The translations under genes were made by a program, and so were the position numbers. Of a DNA stretch of 64,000 nt, positions 45,470-54,739 are shown in pieces. Each line of letters begins with the position of its first letter. Position 1 is the stretch's first letter. The DNA lies in contig NZ_JAGSYA010000004.1 in the NCBI RefSeq assembly GCF_025685395.1, positions 682,001-746,000 on the forward strand, given 5' to 3'. Under the pieces are notes generated by a model. That model worked only from the letters and a program-made list of their open reading frames with translations. It did no database searches and had not been told where the DNA came from. The DNA comes from Terriglobus tenax (GTDB lineage: Bacteria > Acidobacteriota > Terriglobia > Terriglobales > Acidobacteriaceae).

Positions 45470-45797
45470 CTATACCCGGAGTGAGGCAACCGTCTTTGCC
45501 CTGTTCCAGCCCCGTATCAAATCCCTGCTGCGAGGCTCGCTGTTGTCCATGGCGAGTTTCACGGCAGGGATTCTGCTTTCCGGCTTCCCGAACAGCCGTC
45601 CGTCGCCCTGGATCATCCTTCCCCTTCTTGGCTCCTGCTGGGGCACGTGGGAGACCGCCCGCTGCATGAAGCGCCGCTGGGACTGGTATCACGGCGGCGT
45701 CCTGTTCCTGGTCTACGCCGACCTGATGGTCATCATGATGCTGCTGCTCTTCCTCGTCTACCCGTATGCCCACTGGCTGACCCGCGCCGCGTGGTGA
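45438..45797 (+). CDS. Small membrane protein, first of a tandem paralogous pair
   Basis: GTG 45438 overlaps the mtnA 3' end by 32 bases; the next codon is ATG, so MM opens the 119-residue protein. It has three hydrophobic helices and the segment [20 protein letters not shown] followed by YPYAHWLT. The following gene (45858) has the same segments in the same order with nearly identical spacing. No family recognised; the conserved WYHGGVL, YADLMV and YPYAHWLT motifs can serve as search probes. Confidence 0.7.
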   Translation: MMRSLPYQPISYTRSEATVFALFQPRIKSLLRGSLLSMASFTAGILLSGFPNSRPSPWIILPLLGSCWGTWETARCMKRRWDWYHGGVLFLVYADLMVIMMLLLFLVYPYAHWLTRAAW

Positions 45798-45857
45798 TGG
45801 CATCAAAACGCACTTTCGTCCTAATCAAGCCTTTCTCCGCGGCGGTACCATAGATCT

Positions 45858-46166
45858 ATGGCAGTACCCGCCTTGTTCGACCTTCGCCGGAAGTCTCTGT
45901 TGCGCGGACTCATCCTCCCCATCGCGGCGCTGGTAGCAGGTGCGTGGCTCTCCGATTTCCCCAACAATCGCGCGACCCTGTGGCTGCTCCTGCCCAATCT
46001 CGTGGCGCTGATCGGAACCGTGGACTGTATCCGCTGCATGCAACGCACATGGTCCTGGTACCACGGCGGAGTGTTATTGATCATCTACGCCGACCTGATG
46101 GTTCTCACTCTGTTGCTCTTCTTTCTTCTGTATCCTTATGCCCATTGGTTAACAAGTTCGCGCTGA
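45858..46166 (+). CDS. Small membrane protein, second of a tandem paralogous pair
   Basis: The 102-residue product shares with the previous gene KSLLRG, AG..LS.FPN.R, RCM.R.W.WYHGGVL, IYADLMV and YPYAHWLT, and the same three-helix layout. It clearly arose by tandem duplication; the DNA copies have diverged well beyond recent duplication. TATGCCCATTGGTTAACA ends the gene. Function unknown; both copies are kept intact, so both are probably used, perhaps as a heteromer. Confidence 0.75.
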   Translation: MAVPALFDLRRKSLLRGLILPIAALVAGAWLSDFPNNRATLWLLLPNLVALIGTVDCIRCMQRTWSWYHGGVLLIIYADLMVLTLLLFFLLYPYAHWLTSSR

Positions 46167-46204
46167 CACAGCGCGCATCGAACCACGGGTAAGGAGACCA
46201 GCAC

Positions 46205-46606
46205 ATGCTCAAAGGATTTCGCGACTTTATTCTTCGCGGCAACGTCGTCGATCTTGCCGTCGCCGTCATCATCGGTGCGGCCTTTGGCGCCATTACTACC
46301 TCTCTCGTCACGGATGTCATCACTCCGCTGCTCGCGGCCACCGTGGGGAAACCGAACTTCTCGTATCTTGAGTGGCACGTCGGAACAGGCATCATCAAGT
46401 ATGGCAATTTCCTCAATGCCGCCATCTCCTTCCTGCTGATCGCATCCGTTGTCTACTTCTTCGTCGTCGTTCCCACGACCTATCTGCTGAAGAAGTTCAA
46501 CCCGCCGCCGCCGGCCGACACCAAGGCCTGCCCGGAGTGCAAGAGCGATATTCCAATGACCGCCACCCGCTGCAAGTTCTGCACGCAGCCGGTTTCGGCC
46601 TCGTAG
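46205..46606 (+). CDS. mscL: Large-conductance mechanosensitive channel with zinc-ribbon tail
   Basis: The 133-residue protein opens with FRDFILRGNVVDLAVAVIIG, the MscL N-terminal helix and TM1 (GxxxG pore constriction), followed by a periplasmic loop and TM2 (FLLIASVVYFFVVVPTTYLL). Unlike E. coli MscL, the cytoplasmic C-terminal helix ends in a two-CxxC zinc-ribbon-like tail (CPECKSDIPMTATRCKFC). It opens under osmotic downshock to release solutes. GGAGA precedes the ATG. A strong terminator follows. Confidence 0.95.
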   Translation: MLKGFRDFILRGNVVDLAVAVIIGAAFGAITTSLVTDVITPLLAATVGKPNFSYLEWHVGTGIIKYGNFLNAAISFLLIASVVYFFVVVPTTYLLKKFNPPPPADTKACPECKSDIPMTATRCKFCTQPVSAS

Positions 46607-46672
46607 GGCATACCACCCTCTCGACCGAAACGCAGCGCGGTGAAGAGACCTGCATGAGAACTTTTTCGCGCT

Positions 46673-46704
46673 AACAGGGCATGACTTCGGTCATGCCCTG
46701 TTTT
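46673..46704 (+). terminator. Intrinsic terminator of mscL
   Basis: A perfect 13-bp stem AACAGGGCATGAC / GTCATGCCCTGTT closed by a stable TTCG tetraloop and followed by TTCTGCTT, 67 bases after the mscL stop. Confidence 0.87.
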
Positions 46705-46793
46705 CTGCTTCCTGCCCCGTAGTCCGGCACAACCGGCCGAGGTGCGGTACTCTGTCCTTCACAAAGCTTTAACAACAGGAAGGACCCTCACGA

Positions 46794-48935
46794 GTGCATC
46801 GCACCCAGGCCGCAGCCGTCTCTCTTGTCTTCGTCAGCGTCGCCGCCGCTGCTCAGTCTCCGTCCGTCTTCGGATATCGTGACTTCTCGCAGCAGCAGAA
46901 GTGGGATACCACCTTCCTTGCCGTGCCGGACCCCAAGCTGGCCGGCCAGCACCTGAAAATCCTGACCGCCGAGCCCCACTGGGCCAGTTCCCCCGAAGAC
47001 CTGAAGACCGCGCAGTACGTCGCCGGCAAGTTCAAAGAAGCGGGTCTGCAGACCGAGATCGTCCCCTACCGCGTCCTGCTCAATAAGCCAAAAAAGATCA
47101 GTATTGAGGCCTTTGACCACAAGGGTAAAAAGATCATGTCCGGCCCGACGAAGGAACACGTCGACGGCGACCCCTTCCAGGACGATCCGCGCGTTCTGCC
47201 CGCCTTCAACGGCTCCTCCCCCTCGGGTGACGTTACCGGCGAGGTCATCTACTGCAACTACGGCACGCTGGCTGACTTCCGCAAGATCAAGGAACTCGGC
47301 ATCGACATGCACGGCAAGATTGCCCTGGTGCGCTACGGGCAGAACTTCCGCGGCGTGAAGGTTTATATCGCGCAGCAGATGGGCGCCGCCGGCGTGCTCA
47401 TCTACTCTGACCCTGCCGATGACGGCTGGGTGCGCGGTGACAAGTACCCCGTCGGGGCCTTCCGCCCGGACAACGCCGTGCAGCGCGGCAGCGTGCAGTT
47501 CATCGCCAAGTACACCGGCGACCCGGAGACGCCGGGCGTCGCCTCCACCGAGAAGCTGCCCGACTCTGCCCGCCTGACCGCAAACAAGCTGCAGGACGAT
47601 CAGCCCAGCATCCCCTCCAATCCCATCAGCTACCAGGACGCATGGCCGATCCTGCAGTCGCTGGGCGGGCCGGAGACACCCCGTCCGTGGCAGGGGGCCC
47701 TGCCCTTCACCTACCACCTGGGAGGCAAAGGTGCGACGGTCCACATGCACCTGGAACAGGACTACGCCGTTCGCACCATCTGGAACGTAATCGGCAAGAT
47801 CCCCGGCACCGATGCTCCGGATGAGTGGGTCATCGCCGGGAACCATCGCGATGCCTGGGTCTACGGCGCGGTCGATCCTAACAGCGGCACCGCCGCCATG
47901 CTTGAAACTGTCCACGGCCTGGGAGAGTTGCTGAAGCAGGGCTGGAAGCCCAAGCGCACCATCGTCATCGGCAGCTGGGACGCGGAAGAAGAAGGCCTTA
48001 TCGGCTCCACCGAGTGGGTGGAAGACCACGCCGCCGAGCTGCAGCACGCCGTCGCCTACTTCAACACCGATGTGGGCGTCAGCGGCCCAAACTTCGGCGC
48101 GGCCTCTGTGCCCTCGCTGCAGCAGTTCGTACGCGAGGCAACCAAGCAGGTACCCAGCCCCAAGGGCGGCACCGTCTACGAGCAGTGGAAGCGCGACCAG
48201 GCCGAAGGCCTTGGCCGTGGCTCCTCCACCAGCGCCAGCGATGTGGTTACGTCAGTGGATAACGATGTGAAGGTGGACGCGCTTGGCTCCGGCTCCGACT
48301 ACACGCCCTTCATCCAGCACATCGGCGTGCCGTCGACCGACATTGGCTCCAGCGGCCGCTATGGCGTCTACCACTCGGTCTTCGATAACTATGCATGGTT
48401 CATCAAGAACGCTGACCCGAACTTCGTCTATGAACAGCAGCAGGCCCGCGTCTTCGGTCTTGAGATTCTGCACATGGCCGATGCGGACGTTCTTCCTTAC
48501 GACTACCAGGCCTATGGGCGCTCCGTGGGCGAGTACATTGCCACCGCGCAGAAGAAGGCTCTTACTGACGGCCTGACACTGAACTTTGCTGCGGCAGCCG
48601 CCGCAGCCAGGCGCTTCGAGAATGCAGGCTCGGCGATCCGCACGCGGCAGAACAGCTTCACCGGCAACCTGAAGGCGCTGAACGACAGCCTCCGCTCCGT
48701 AGAAGGGGCCTTCGCCCCGCCGCAGGGCCTGCCCAACCGTCCGTGGTACAAGCACCTGATCTACGCTCCGGGCGAGTACACCGGCTACGCCGCCGTGGTC
48801 ATTCCCGGCGTCAACGAGGCCATGGAAGGCGGCATCAATACCAGGCCGGATGCAGCCACCGCGCAGATCCAGCTCGGCACCCTGACGGAGTCTCTGAACA
48901 AGGCCGCGCAGATCCTGGAAGGAGCCGGGCAGTAA
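46794..48935 (+). CDS. Exported M28 peptidase, glutamate carboxypeptidase II-like
   Basis: GTG 46794 with AGGAAGG 10 bases upstream gives 713 residues with a short signal peptide (AAAVSLVFVSVAAAAQ). The order is that of human GCPII: N-terminal protease portion, PA-type insert (GVKVYIAQQMGAAGVLIYSD), zinc-binding core (GNHRDAWVYGAVDPNSGT, WDAEEEGLIGSTEWVE, and YHSVFDNY) and a transferrin-receptor-like helical dimerisation domain (about 590-710). All binuclear zinc ligands appear present. It would cleave C-terminal acidic or other residues from peptides in the periplasm. Confidence 0.9.
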   Translation: MHRTQAAAVSLVFVSVAAAAQSPSVFGYRDFSQQQKWDTTFLAVPDPKLAGQHLKILTAEPHWASSPEDLKTAQYVAGKFKEAGLQTEIVPYRVLLNKPKKISIEAFDHKGKKIMSGPTKEHVDGDPFQDDPRVLPAFNGSSPSGDVTGEVIYCNYGTLADFRKIKELGIDMHGKIALVRYGQNFRGVKVYIAQQMGAAGVLIYSDPADDGWVRGDKYPVGAFRPDNAVQRGSVQFIAKYTGDPETPGVASTEKLPDSARLTANKLQDDQPSIPSNPISYQDAWPILQSLGGPETPRPWQGALPFTYHLGGKGATVHMHLEQDYAVRTIWNVIGKIPGTDAPDEWVIAGNHRDAWVYGAVDPNSGTAAMLETVHGLGELLKQGWKPKRTIVIGSWDAEEEGLIGSTEWVEDHAAELQHAVAYFNTDVGVSGPNFGAASVPSLQQFVREATKQVPSPKGGTVYEQWKRDQAEGLGRGSSTSASDVVTSVDNDVKVDALGSGSDYTPFIQHIGVPSTDIGSSGRYGVYHSVFDNYAWFIKNADPNFVYEQQQARVFGLEILHMADADVLPYDYQAYGRSVGEYIATAQKKALTDGLTLNFAAAAAAARRFENAGSAIRTRQNSFTGNLKALNDSLRSVEGAFAPPQGLPNRPWYKHLIYAPGEYTGYAAVVIPGVNEAMEGGINTRPDAATAQIQLGTLTESLNKAAQILEGAGQ

Positions 48936-48937
48936 CC

Positions 48938-50191
48938 ATGATGTATCGCCGTATCGGGCCGCCCTCAGCCCTGTTCCTTTGCCTTGCCGCAACCGCGTGC
49001 AAGCACGGTGCGGGAACCGCCCCTGTCGCCTCGCCCTTCCACTTTGAGCCGCAGGCTCACGTCCTGCCCCTCACGCTGGTGCGTCCAGTGGTGGCCTCCG
49101 GCGTCAATGGCGATCTTTACCTGCTGGGCGTCGACCGCTCCGGCGGCGCCTCGAAGCTTGCTCTCGCTGTCAGCAACGATTCCGGCGACCACTGGGGCCA
49201 GCCAGCAGTGCTGAACCCGGACGGCACCACCATCTCCACCTCCGCGGAAAACGCTCCGCAGGTAGCTGCGCGCGGCATGTACGCCTACGCCCTGTGGCAG
49301 CAGCGCGACGCCGCAGGAGCCACCACGCTGCAGTTCGCGCGGTCCATGCCCGCCATGTCGCATCCGCCGCACATCGCCTCGCCCGTCGATAAACCCGCGA
49401 CCGACACCAGCTACACGGGCTTTGCCAGCTTTACCGTCGCTCCCAACGGCGACATTTATGCCGTGTGGCTGGACGGCCGCGCCCCGGCATCCGCTCCCGG
49501 AACCTTCTCGGTCTACCTGGCCCGCTCCACCGACAAGGGCATGAGCTTCCAGCCCAATGTGCGGGTCGCTACCACCTCCTGCCCCTGCTGCCGCCCCGCC
49601 GCGGCCATTGCGCCAGACGGCACTGTTTATGTCGCTTATCGCCATGTCTATGACGACAACGAGCGCGACATCGCCCTGGTCACTTCGCACGACGGCGGCC
49701 AGCACTTTGGCGAGCCGGTTCGTGTCTCCACCGACCGCTGGAAGCTCTTCGGTTGCCCGGAGTCCGGCCCGGTCGTCGCTGTGCAGAATAACCAGCCTCT
49801 GGTGAGCTGGTACACCGCCTCCGAGCAGAAGCCCGGCATCCGCTTCGCCGCTTCAACCGACGGTGGCCGCACCTTCGGCCCGGCACGGCAGGTGAGCGAA
49901 GGCATTCTCTCCGCCAATCACCCCTATCTCTCGCAGCGGGAGGATGGCTCCATCGCCATCTCCTTCTCCGGACGCGCCGCCGGTCAGACCGGCACATGGT
50001 CGCCGCTGGTGCCTTACCTGTACAGCGTGAACGCAAAGGGCGCGCTCTCCCGCGCCGCCACCCTGCCTTCCGTCCTCTCCGGAGGACGCTATCCCGCCGC
50101 TGCCATCGCGCAGGACGGAGCCACCTATGTTGTATGGAGCAGCGAAGACGACCAGCCGAAGACTTACCTGCAGCGCGCCACCGCGCAATAG
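48938..50191 (+). CDS. Lipoprotein with sialidase-like BNR repeats
   Basis: ATG 48938 lies 2 bases after the peptidase stop, so the two are co-transcribed. The 417-residue protein has a lipobox (LFLCLAATAC) and several Asp-box-type turns: LAVSNDSGDHWGQP, LARSTDKGMSFQP, VTSHDGGQHFGEP, FAASTDGGRTFGP. These mark a six-bladed beta-propeller of the sialidase/BNR type. A TSCPCCRPAAAIA segment gives three closely spaced cysteines, possibly a metal or disulfide site. The catalytic residues of sialidases are not recognisable; it may bind glycans or other ligands. Confidence 0.8.
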   Translation: MMYRRIGPPSALFLCLAATACKHGAGTAPVASPFHFEPQAHVLPLTLVRPVVASGVNGDLYLLGVDRSGGASKLALAVSNDSGDHWGQPAVLNPDGTTISTSAENAPQVAARGMYAYALWQQRDAAGATTLQFARSMPAMSHPPHIASPVDKPATDTSYTGFASFTVAPNGDIYAVWLDGRAPASAPGTFSVYLARSTDKGMSFQPNVRVATTSCPCCRPAAAIAPDGTVYVAYRHVYDDNERDIALVTSHDGGQHFGEPVRVSTDRWKLFGCPESGPVVAVQNNQPLVSWYTASEQKPGIRFAASTDGGRTFGPARQVSEGILSANHPYLSQREDGSIAISFSGRAAGQTGTWSPLVPYLYSVNAKGALSRAATLPSVLSGGRYPAAAIAQDGATYVVWSSEDDQPKTYLQRATAQ

Positions 50192-50283
50192 CAATGCCAC
50201 CTTCGTGTCATCGCTCTGCCGCCACCTGGGGATACAGATCGCAGTGAATATGGCCAATCCTTACCTTAAGGAGTATCCCGGCC

Positions 50284-50382
50284 ATGTCTCACACCCTCAT
50301 CCTCGGCATCGTGATACTGGCCTTGGTCTGGGTTCCCGCACTTCTCGTGCGTCCTGAGACTGAGCCGGAGAACGATATCTAA
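50284..50382 (+). CDS. Putative single-helix membrane peptide (32 aa)
   Basis: ATG 50284 follows AAGGAG by 11 bases. The peptide MSHTLILGIVILALVWVPAL ends in LVRPETEPENDI: a hydrophobic helix, a proline near its end and an acidic tail. It is followed by a strong terminator, a sign of a real transcript. It resembles the 29-residue peptide at 20944-21033 (M-x-H-x-LILG then helix, Pro, polar tail). Confidence 0.6.
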   Translation: MSHTLILGIVILALVWVPALLVRPETEPENDI

Positions 50383-50411
50383 ACACTCCAGAACGTCTTT
50401 ACAACGGTAAA

Positions 50412-50443
50412 AGGCCGCCCCATCCGGAGCGGCCTCTTTTTTT
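50412..50443. terminator. Bidirectional terminator between the 32-aa peptide gene and thiC
   Basis: AGGCCGC / GCGGCCT stem with an 11-base loop, then eight T residues (50436-50443) on the plus side. The convergent thiC ends 18 bases further on. Confidence 0.85.
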
Positions 50444-50460
50444 GCCTTGCAGGCTGGTGT

Positions 50461-51963
<1,503 letters not shown>

Positions 51964-51980
51964 CTAGGTATTAAACTCCG

Positions 51981-51986
51981 AGTATA
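51981..51986 (-). promoter_or_regulatory. Possible -10 box of thiC
   Basis: TATACT on the minus strand, preceded by GGG, 45 bases before the thiC ATG. No good -35 hexamer was found at the usual distance, so this is tentative. Confidence 0.3.
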
Positions 51987-52072
51987 CCCCCGCCCACGCC
52001 GCGAAGCACCGCCCCGCAACCCCGGGGAAACGGTAAACAGCAACTCCAGGAAAGCGGTAAAATGATTTTGCT

Positions 52073-52522
52073 ATGAACAGCACTACCCGTATCGGTCTTG
52101 CCTGCGCTGTTGTGATTGCTGCCGTCGTCTACCTTGCCGTCTCCGGCATTGGAGATTCGAAGAGCTACTACGTCACCATCAGCGAGCTGCAAAAGCTGGG
52201 AAACAAGGCCTACACACGCCACCTGCGTGTGGCCGGCAACGTGCAGCCCGGTTCGGTCACCCGCTCCGGCACCCACGCAGACTTTACGCTGGTAGAGCTC
52301 GATAAGACCATCCGCGTCAGCTATCAGGGCATGGAACCGCTGCCGGACACCTTCAAGGACGACGCCCAGGCGCTCGCCATGGGCACCTACGGCCGCGACG
52401 GCGTCTTCCACGCCACCCAGATCCAGGCCAAGTGCGCCAGCAAGTACGCCCCCGCCCAGCCGGGACAGGCACCGGCAGGTGCAGCCCCCAAGACCACCGC
52501 GGCGATTCTTCCGGCGCAGTAA
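52073..52522 (+). CDS. ccmE: Cytochrome c-type biogenesis protein CcmE, CXXXY variant
   Basis: The 149-residue product has one N-terminal helix (IGLACAVVIAAVVYLAVSG) and an OB-fold domain (LRVAGNVQPGSVTRSGTHAD, FTLVELDKTIRVSYQG). The haem-binding motif HxxxY of E. coli CcmE is replaced by C121-ASK-Y125 (AKCASKY), the CXXXY type known in archaea and Desulfovibrio. It takes haem from CcmC in the periplasm and hands it to the lyase. It is separated from the ccmA-ybaK-ccmB-ccmC-ccmD unit by three minus-strand genes. Confidence 0.9.
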   Translation: MNSTTRIGLACAVVIAAVVYLAVSGIGDSKSYYVTISELQKLGNKAYTRHLRVAGNVQPGSVTRSGTHADFTLVELDKTIRVSYQGMEPLPDTFKDDAQALAMGTYGRDGVFHATQIQAKCASKYAPAQPGQAPAGAAPKTTAAILPAQ

Positions 52523-52532
52523 GCACCGCTTC

Positions 52533-53612
52533 CTACCGGGTTGCAGCAAGAACCTTCAGCAGAATCTCCTGCGAGCGCCGCTGGCCATATCCGTGTCCAT
52601 AGGCGCTGGACGTAATCGCTACGACCATGTGCCGCGACGGAACGATGTAGATTTTGTTCCCGCCATTGCCGGACGCGAAATGGACCTCGACGCGTTGGTC
52701 GCCAACCGGCTCCGCCCGCGTGTACCACATATAGCCATAGGCATCCGCGTACGGATCACTCTTTCCGATCGCCACCTGGCTCGCAATACTCCTCGTAATC
52801 CAACTCTGGGCAACGATCCGTTTGCCATCCACCCTGCCGCCCTTGCGAACCATCTCCCCGATAGCGGCCGCATCCCGTGCGGTGATAGAGAGATTTCCCT
52901 GACCTGTCGTCCGGTTGACCGGCACATGCCGCCATTCGTACCTGGAAATGCCCAATGGACGGAAGAGATTCGCCTGGGCAAAGGTGTCCAATGACATACC
53001 ACTCGCATTCTCAACAATCGCGCCCGTCAGAAACGCGTTGAGAGAGCAGTACAGATAGAGCTCACCTGGCCTGCCTCGCGACGGCACGGCATACACCGTC
53101 TTCATCCAGTCCTGCGACTCGTCCAGCCTGTCTTCATTGCCGGCCGTTGCAGGGTCGTCATCGTCCGCGTCCAGGCCAGACCGCATATTCAGCAGGTCCT
53201 GGATGGTGATCTTCTCTTTTCCGTCCTTCGGAAGGCCGGGCAGGTACTGGGCAATCGAATCACCCACACCGTGAACCAGTCTCTTGTCGATCGCCATCCC
53301 CATCAGCAACGACGTAATACTCTTGGTCGCCGAACGGATATCGTGCAAGGAAGCCGCTGAGTCGCCATTGAAATAGCGCTCGCTCACCAGTTGCCCGTTC
53401 CGCAAAATAACGATGCCCTTCAGATCGCGGTGTTCGTCCTTTTCCAGACCGGCATAGAGTGCTTCAAGCCGTTGCCCGTCCACTGCCGCCGCGTCCGTGA
53501 CCTTCGCCCAACGAACGCCTCGCGGATGCGGCACATCTGCGTCCTGCGCTGCGCCATGCGGCACAGCCACAGTGCATAAAAGCGCCAGGCCTACCCACCA
53601 CGTTGTTTTCAT
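52533..53612 (-). CDS. Exported serine hydrolase (beta-lactamase/class C type)
   Basis: ATG 53612 gives a signal peptide (MKTTWWVGLALLCTVAVPHG) and 359 residues. The nucleophile motif S94-x-x-K97 (IRSATKSITS) is present, followed by LYLYCSLNAFLTGAIVE where the family has the YxN element, and a C-terminal FASGNGGNKIYIVP (the KTG-like position). Such enzymes are D-amino peptidases, esterases or beta-lactamase-like proteins; no substrate is evident. It converges with ccmE, 10 bases away. Confidence 0.85.
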   Translation of the reverse strand: MKTTWWVGLALLCTVAVPHGAAQDADVPHPRGVRWAKVTDAAAVDGQRLEALYAGLEKDEHRDLKGIVILRNGQLVSERYFNGDSAASLHDIRSATKSITSLLMGMAIDKRLVHGVGDSIAQYLPGLPKDGKEKITIQDLLNMRSGLDADDDDPATAGNEDRLDESQDWMKTVYAVPSRGRPGELYLYCSLNAFLTGAIVENASGMSLDTFAQANLFRPLGISRYEWRHVPVNRTTGQGNLSITARDAAAIGEMVRKGGRVDGKRIVAQSWITRSIASQVAIGKSDPYADAYGYMWYTRAEPVGDQRVEVHFASGNGGNKIYIVPSRHMVVAITSSAYGHGYGQRRSQEILLKVLAATR

Positions 53613-53671
53613 GCAGCGGAGTACGCAGACTGGCGCTTCCGGTTCCATCATGTTCCAGAAGCGCCGTCCAA

Positions 53672-54616
53672 CTACCCCTTGAACGGGGTGGAGTAATGCG
53701 TGGACCACTGCGTTCGCGACTCGTCCAGCCACGCAATCCTGCCGCTCTTCGGATCTGCCTCAAACAGCATGAACGCATTCGGGTCATACCGCGTCGCTCC
53801 GGACACAATATGGCGCGGGCCGTAGGTATGCGCAAAGTCCACCCACTTGTGCCAGTGACCGGCAACCACCATCTGGATATTGTCCTGGTACTTGCGCAGC
53901 ATCGGGTGCAGGCCATAGTCCTTCACCTCGGTGGGCGACTGCAGCCACAGCGGATAGTGGATGAAAATCACGGTCGGCTTGCGCTCGGCCAGCTGCGCCT
54001 CCGCCCAGTTCAACTGCTCTTCGCCCAGCGATCCCAGCTGCTTCATCTTCGGAGTCGCCTTCGGCCCCCAGGTCTCGCCCAGGAAGTTGTTCAGCTGCAG
54101 GAAGCGAAAACCCTTGTAGTCCACCGCGTAGTAGGGCCTGGTCTTCAGCTTGGCTTCAAACAGCCGGTTCGACATCTCGCGCGACACGCCCGGCGTCTGG
54201 TGCTCGTCGTAGTCGTGGTTGCCAAAGCCAATGTGAACCGGCGCCTTGAAACCCTGCACCATCTCGTACGCAATATCGATGCGCGTTTTGTTCTTGAAGT
54301 AGAAGTCGTAATCCGCCGACGGATAATTATGGAAGAAGTCGCCGGCGTGAAAGACCTGCTCCACCGCCGGGGTAATCGCGTTAATCGTCTCCCGTGTCTT
54401 CAGCAGGTTCCCATTCGCCTCAAAGATCGTCTTCGTATCCTCCGGACTTCCCTCCGGGCCGCGATAGAAGTCATCAATGATGTGCGTGTCGGTAATCAGG
54501 GCGAAGCGGAAGGTTCCGGGCTTTGCAGGAGTCAGTGCACGCGCTGAGGGAGTAACTATAAGCCCACCTGCAGCAGCAGCAGCCATCTGGTGAAACGCAC
54601 GACGAGAGACGATCAT
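53672..54616 (-). CDS. Tat-exported calcineurin-like metallophosphoesterase
   Basis: The 314-residue product opens with SRRAFHQMAAAAAGGLIV, a twin-arginine signal. The metal-binding motifs are in order: ALITDTHI, HAGDFF, GFGNHDYD, FIHYPL and VAGHWHKW, giving all dimetal ligands. It probably hydrolyses phosphate esters or nucleotides outside the cytoplasm. It lies 59 bases upstream of the serine hydrolase in the same direction, so the two may be co-transcribed. Confidence 0.87.
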   Translation of the reverse strand: MIVSRRAFHQMAAAAAGGLIVTPSARALTPAKPGTFRFALITDTHIIDDFYRGPEGSPEDTKTIFEANGNLLKTRETINAITPAVEQVFHAGDFFHNYPSADYDFYFKNKTRIDIAYEMVQGFKAPVHIGFGNHDYDEHQTPGVSREMSNRLFEAKLKTRPYYAVDYKGFRFLQLNNFLGETWGPKATPKMKQLGSLGEEQLNWAEAQLAERKPTVIFIHYPLWLQSPTEVKDYGLHPMLRKYQDNIQMVVAGHWHKWVDFAHTYGPRHIVSGATRYDPNAFMLFEADPKSGRIAWLDESRTQWSTHYSTPFKG

Positions 54617-54739
54617 TTCTGGAGAGACCTTTCGGGAAAAGAAGCAGTGTACTCACGCTAAAGCGTCTCCGTTACAGGCGCGTTACCCACCCATCCGGTC
54701 AGCCCGGCTGCCTTTGCTTTTTTGCTCGACCGGAGTGAA

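Noticed and set aside
46616-46657. Third REP-like copy
   Set aside because: It shares only general features (GACCGAAACG..GAAGAGACCTGCAT) with the two copies near 31.5-32 kb and belongs, if anything, to a different repeat family; not listed as a feature.
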